A stretch of 6,153 nt of DNA from positions 1-6,153 of the forward strand of contig JACCVN010000217.1 of assembly GCA_013698165.1 (NCBI GenBank), read 5' to 3'. Under the pieces are notes generated by a model, which worked only from the letters and a program-made list of their open reading frames with translations, did not search any database and had not been told where the DNA came from. This stretch comes from Parachlamydiaceae bacterium (lineage in GTDB: Bacteria > Chlamydiota > Chlamydiia > Chlamydiales > Parachlamydiaceae). The position numbers were made by a program, and so were the translations under genes. Shown one piece after another: positions 5,023 to 6,153 of the stretch (its first letter is position 1; every line of letters begins with the position of its first letter).

Positions 5023-5847
5023 ATGCGAATTAGGCATATTTTTTTGTTTTTACTGTTATTTTTTGGAAATTATGGATTTGGTGGTGAAATGAAACGTCTT
5101 CAAGATCAAGTTGTTATTGTCACAGGAGCTTCAAAAGGGATTGGCCGCGAAATGGCTAAAGTATTTTCTTGTGAAGGTGCCAAGCTGGTGTTGGTGGCAA
5201 GAAATGAAATGCAGCTAAAAGAGCTTTCGGATCAAATTGAGAATTCTATTTACGTGACTGCAGATGTAAGTAAAGAAGGGGATATGGAAAAGGTTGCTGA
5301 AGCCGCTATAGAGAAATGGGGAAAAATTGATGTGCTGGTAGCCAATGCAGGGATTTGCCTAGAGATGAGATTAGAAGAAATGACTCTTGAGCAGTGGCAA
5401 AAGACCATTGATGTAGATTTGACAGGAGTTTTTCTTTCCTTAAAATCAGTTATTCCCGCCATGAAGAAACAAAATAAAGGGAAAGTCGTCATCACCTCTT
5501 CAGTCACTGGGCCAGTTGTAGCAATGCCCGGATTCTCTCATTATGGAGCTGCCAAAAGCGGTATTTCAGGCTTTGTGCGTACAGCCGCTATTGAACTTGC
5601 CAAATATTACATAAATGTTAATTGCATTGAACCTGGGAATATCATTTCAGAAGGCATGCTTGCCTTGGGCGATGAGCATACTCAACAACATCTTCGTGCT
5701 ATTCCCTGGGGCCGCTTGGGGACTGGGGAAGAAGTGGCCTTTTTAGCCCTTTTTTTAGCGTCAAAAGAATCCGATTATATTACAGGGCAGGGGATTGTCA
5801 TTGATGGCGGACAAACACTTCCTGAAAGCCACTTCATCCCCTATTAA
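5023..5847 (+). CDS. Short-chain dehydrogenase/reductase (classical SDR, FabG/UcpA-like), possible N-terminal signal or anchor
   Basis: A 274-residue protein from the ATG at 5023. From residue 23 it is a full-length classical SDR: cofactor loop T34-G-A-S-K-G-I-G41, strand-2 end VAR60 (arginine suggests NADP(H)), D81, NAG (108-110), S160, the Y174-x3-K178 catalytic pair, PG at 204-205 and a DGGQTLPES C-terminus. The tetrad asparagine position (IDVxLTG) holds D132, a change I believe occurs in some relatives. These proteins reduce or oxidise a carbonyl/alcohol; the substrate is not readable, and FabG-like 3-oxoacyl reductase is only the nearest broad label. The first 22 residues (MRIRH, then IFLFLLLFF, then GNYGFGGE) look like a signal peptide or anchor, unusual for a cytoplasmic enzyme. 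Starting at M23 (5089) would give a normal-length SDR. The catalytic domain is certain, the start is not. Confidence 0.93.
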   Translation: MRIRHIFLFLLLFFGNYGFGGEMKRLQDQVVIVTGASKGIGREMAKVFSCEGAKLVLVARNEMQLKELSDQIENSIYVTADVSKEGDMEKVAEAAIEKWGKIDVLVANAGICLEMRLEEMTLEQWQKTIDVDLTGVFLSLKSVIPAMKKQNKGKVVITSSVTGPVVAMPGFSHYGAAKSGISGFVRTAAIELAKYYINVNCIEPGNIISEGMLALGDEHTQQHLRAIPWGRLGTGEEVAFLALFLASKESDYITGQGIVIDGGQTLPESHFIPY

Positions 5848-5917
5848 TATGTTGCACGCCTTCTTAGCGTCTAGCGTCAAAGATGGTGGTGGCTCCACAA
5901 CCTTGAACGGATGACTT

Positions 5918-6153
5918 TTAGCTAAATTTCTTTAGTAGGCGATTAGCTTGCGATATCAATTTAGATGAAATTGTGATTTTATCGGAATTGGCATATTTCA
6001 TTTGATGTTGCAATTCTTCAATAAGGATTTCGCAGTCATGCAATACCTCTTCATAAGCAACTGTCGGGATGGTGTGATATTTTTGGCCGATGAGTAGGTA
6101 CAAATTCATGAGATCTGCAATAGATTGAACATTATCTAGAATCTGATCAGCAA
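5918..6153 (-). CDS. C-terminal end of an unrecognised helical protein (5' end beyond window)
   Basis: The frame stays open from the right edge to a stop at 5918, giving 77 visible residues. An internal ATG at 6109 is not a convincing start: the frame continues upstream of it (ADQILDNVQSIADL) and no ribosome site precedes it. The sequence is strongly helical and charged, with the pattern YEEVLHDCEILIEELQHQMKYA, then SKLISQANRLLKKFS at the end. There are no membrane spans or catalytic motifs. I do not recognise the family. It converges on the dehydrogenase gene with 70 bp between the stops. That gap holds only a weak GTGG...CCAC stem without a T-run, so no clear terminator. Confidence 0.62.
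   Translation of the reverse strand, partial: ADQILDNVQSIADLMNLYLLIGQKYHTIPTVAYEEVLHDCEILIEELQHQMKYANSDKITISSKLISQANRLLKKFS

Noticed and set aside
5250..5507. 85-codon minus-strand frame inside the dehydrogenase
   Set aside because: Antisense shadow of a well-conserved SDR gene.
5848..5917. Intrinsic terminator between the convergent genes
   Set aside because: Only a 4-bp GTGG...CCAC stem is present, with no T-run on either strand.

Overview
This AT-rich window carries five or six host genes and one large pile-up of palindromic mobile DNA. I suggest an intracellular, amoeba-associated bacterium such as a Parachlamydia-like chlamydia. The pointers are a transposase of the RDPxSPxFHVNL / NFRDEK type that I associate with the PVC group and acidobacteria, and the overall look of the exported host proteins. 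No rRNA or other marker gene is present, so the taxonomy is only a guess.

Left block (1-2350, all minus strand). Reading leftward, a 59-residue single-span membrane peptide is followed 15 bp later by a DsbD_2/SafE-type six-span membrane protein with paired-cysteine HCxGMCGP and LPCG motifs. After 98 bp comes an exported protein with the outline of a Methyltransf_24 methyltransferase whose cofactor motif looks eroded. A 363-bp gap then holds a REPIN-like pair of inverted GTAG hairpins. Last is the N-terminal half of a membrane-anchored protein cut by the window edge. Upstream of the 59-residue gene, a perfect 11-bp-arm dyad and a tandem direct repeat lie where a promoter and operator would be expected.

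Central block (2718-4970). A DDE transposase gene of 458 codons lies between two inverted arms of 312 and 309 bp that are about 95% identical. Each arm is built from small hairpin modules that themselves form an inverted pair. The transposase unit (3021-4514, short TTCGGAAAT ends, CTATAG on both sides) sits at the symmetry centre of the arms. The arms are bounded by CTAG, which sits inside the end sequence ACAGTGTACTAG. On the right, that end sequence belongs to a complete 168-bp hairpin MITE. The layout reads as nested insertions into the centres of successive palindromes, or else as one transposon with unusually long inverted repeats.

Right block (4971-6153). Directly after the MITE is a TATAAT box, a strong ribosome binding site and a short-chain dehydrogenase/reductase (SDR). 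If the SDR starts at that binding site, it gains an unexpected hydrophobic N-terminal segment. Convergent with it is the C-terminal end of an unrecognised helical protein that runs off the right edge. The SDR is not obviously linked to the left-block genes. The mobile cluster separates the two neighbourhoods and may have brought a new promoter environment to the SDR.
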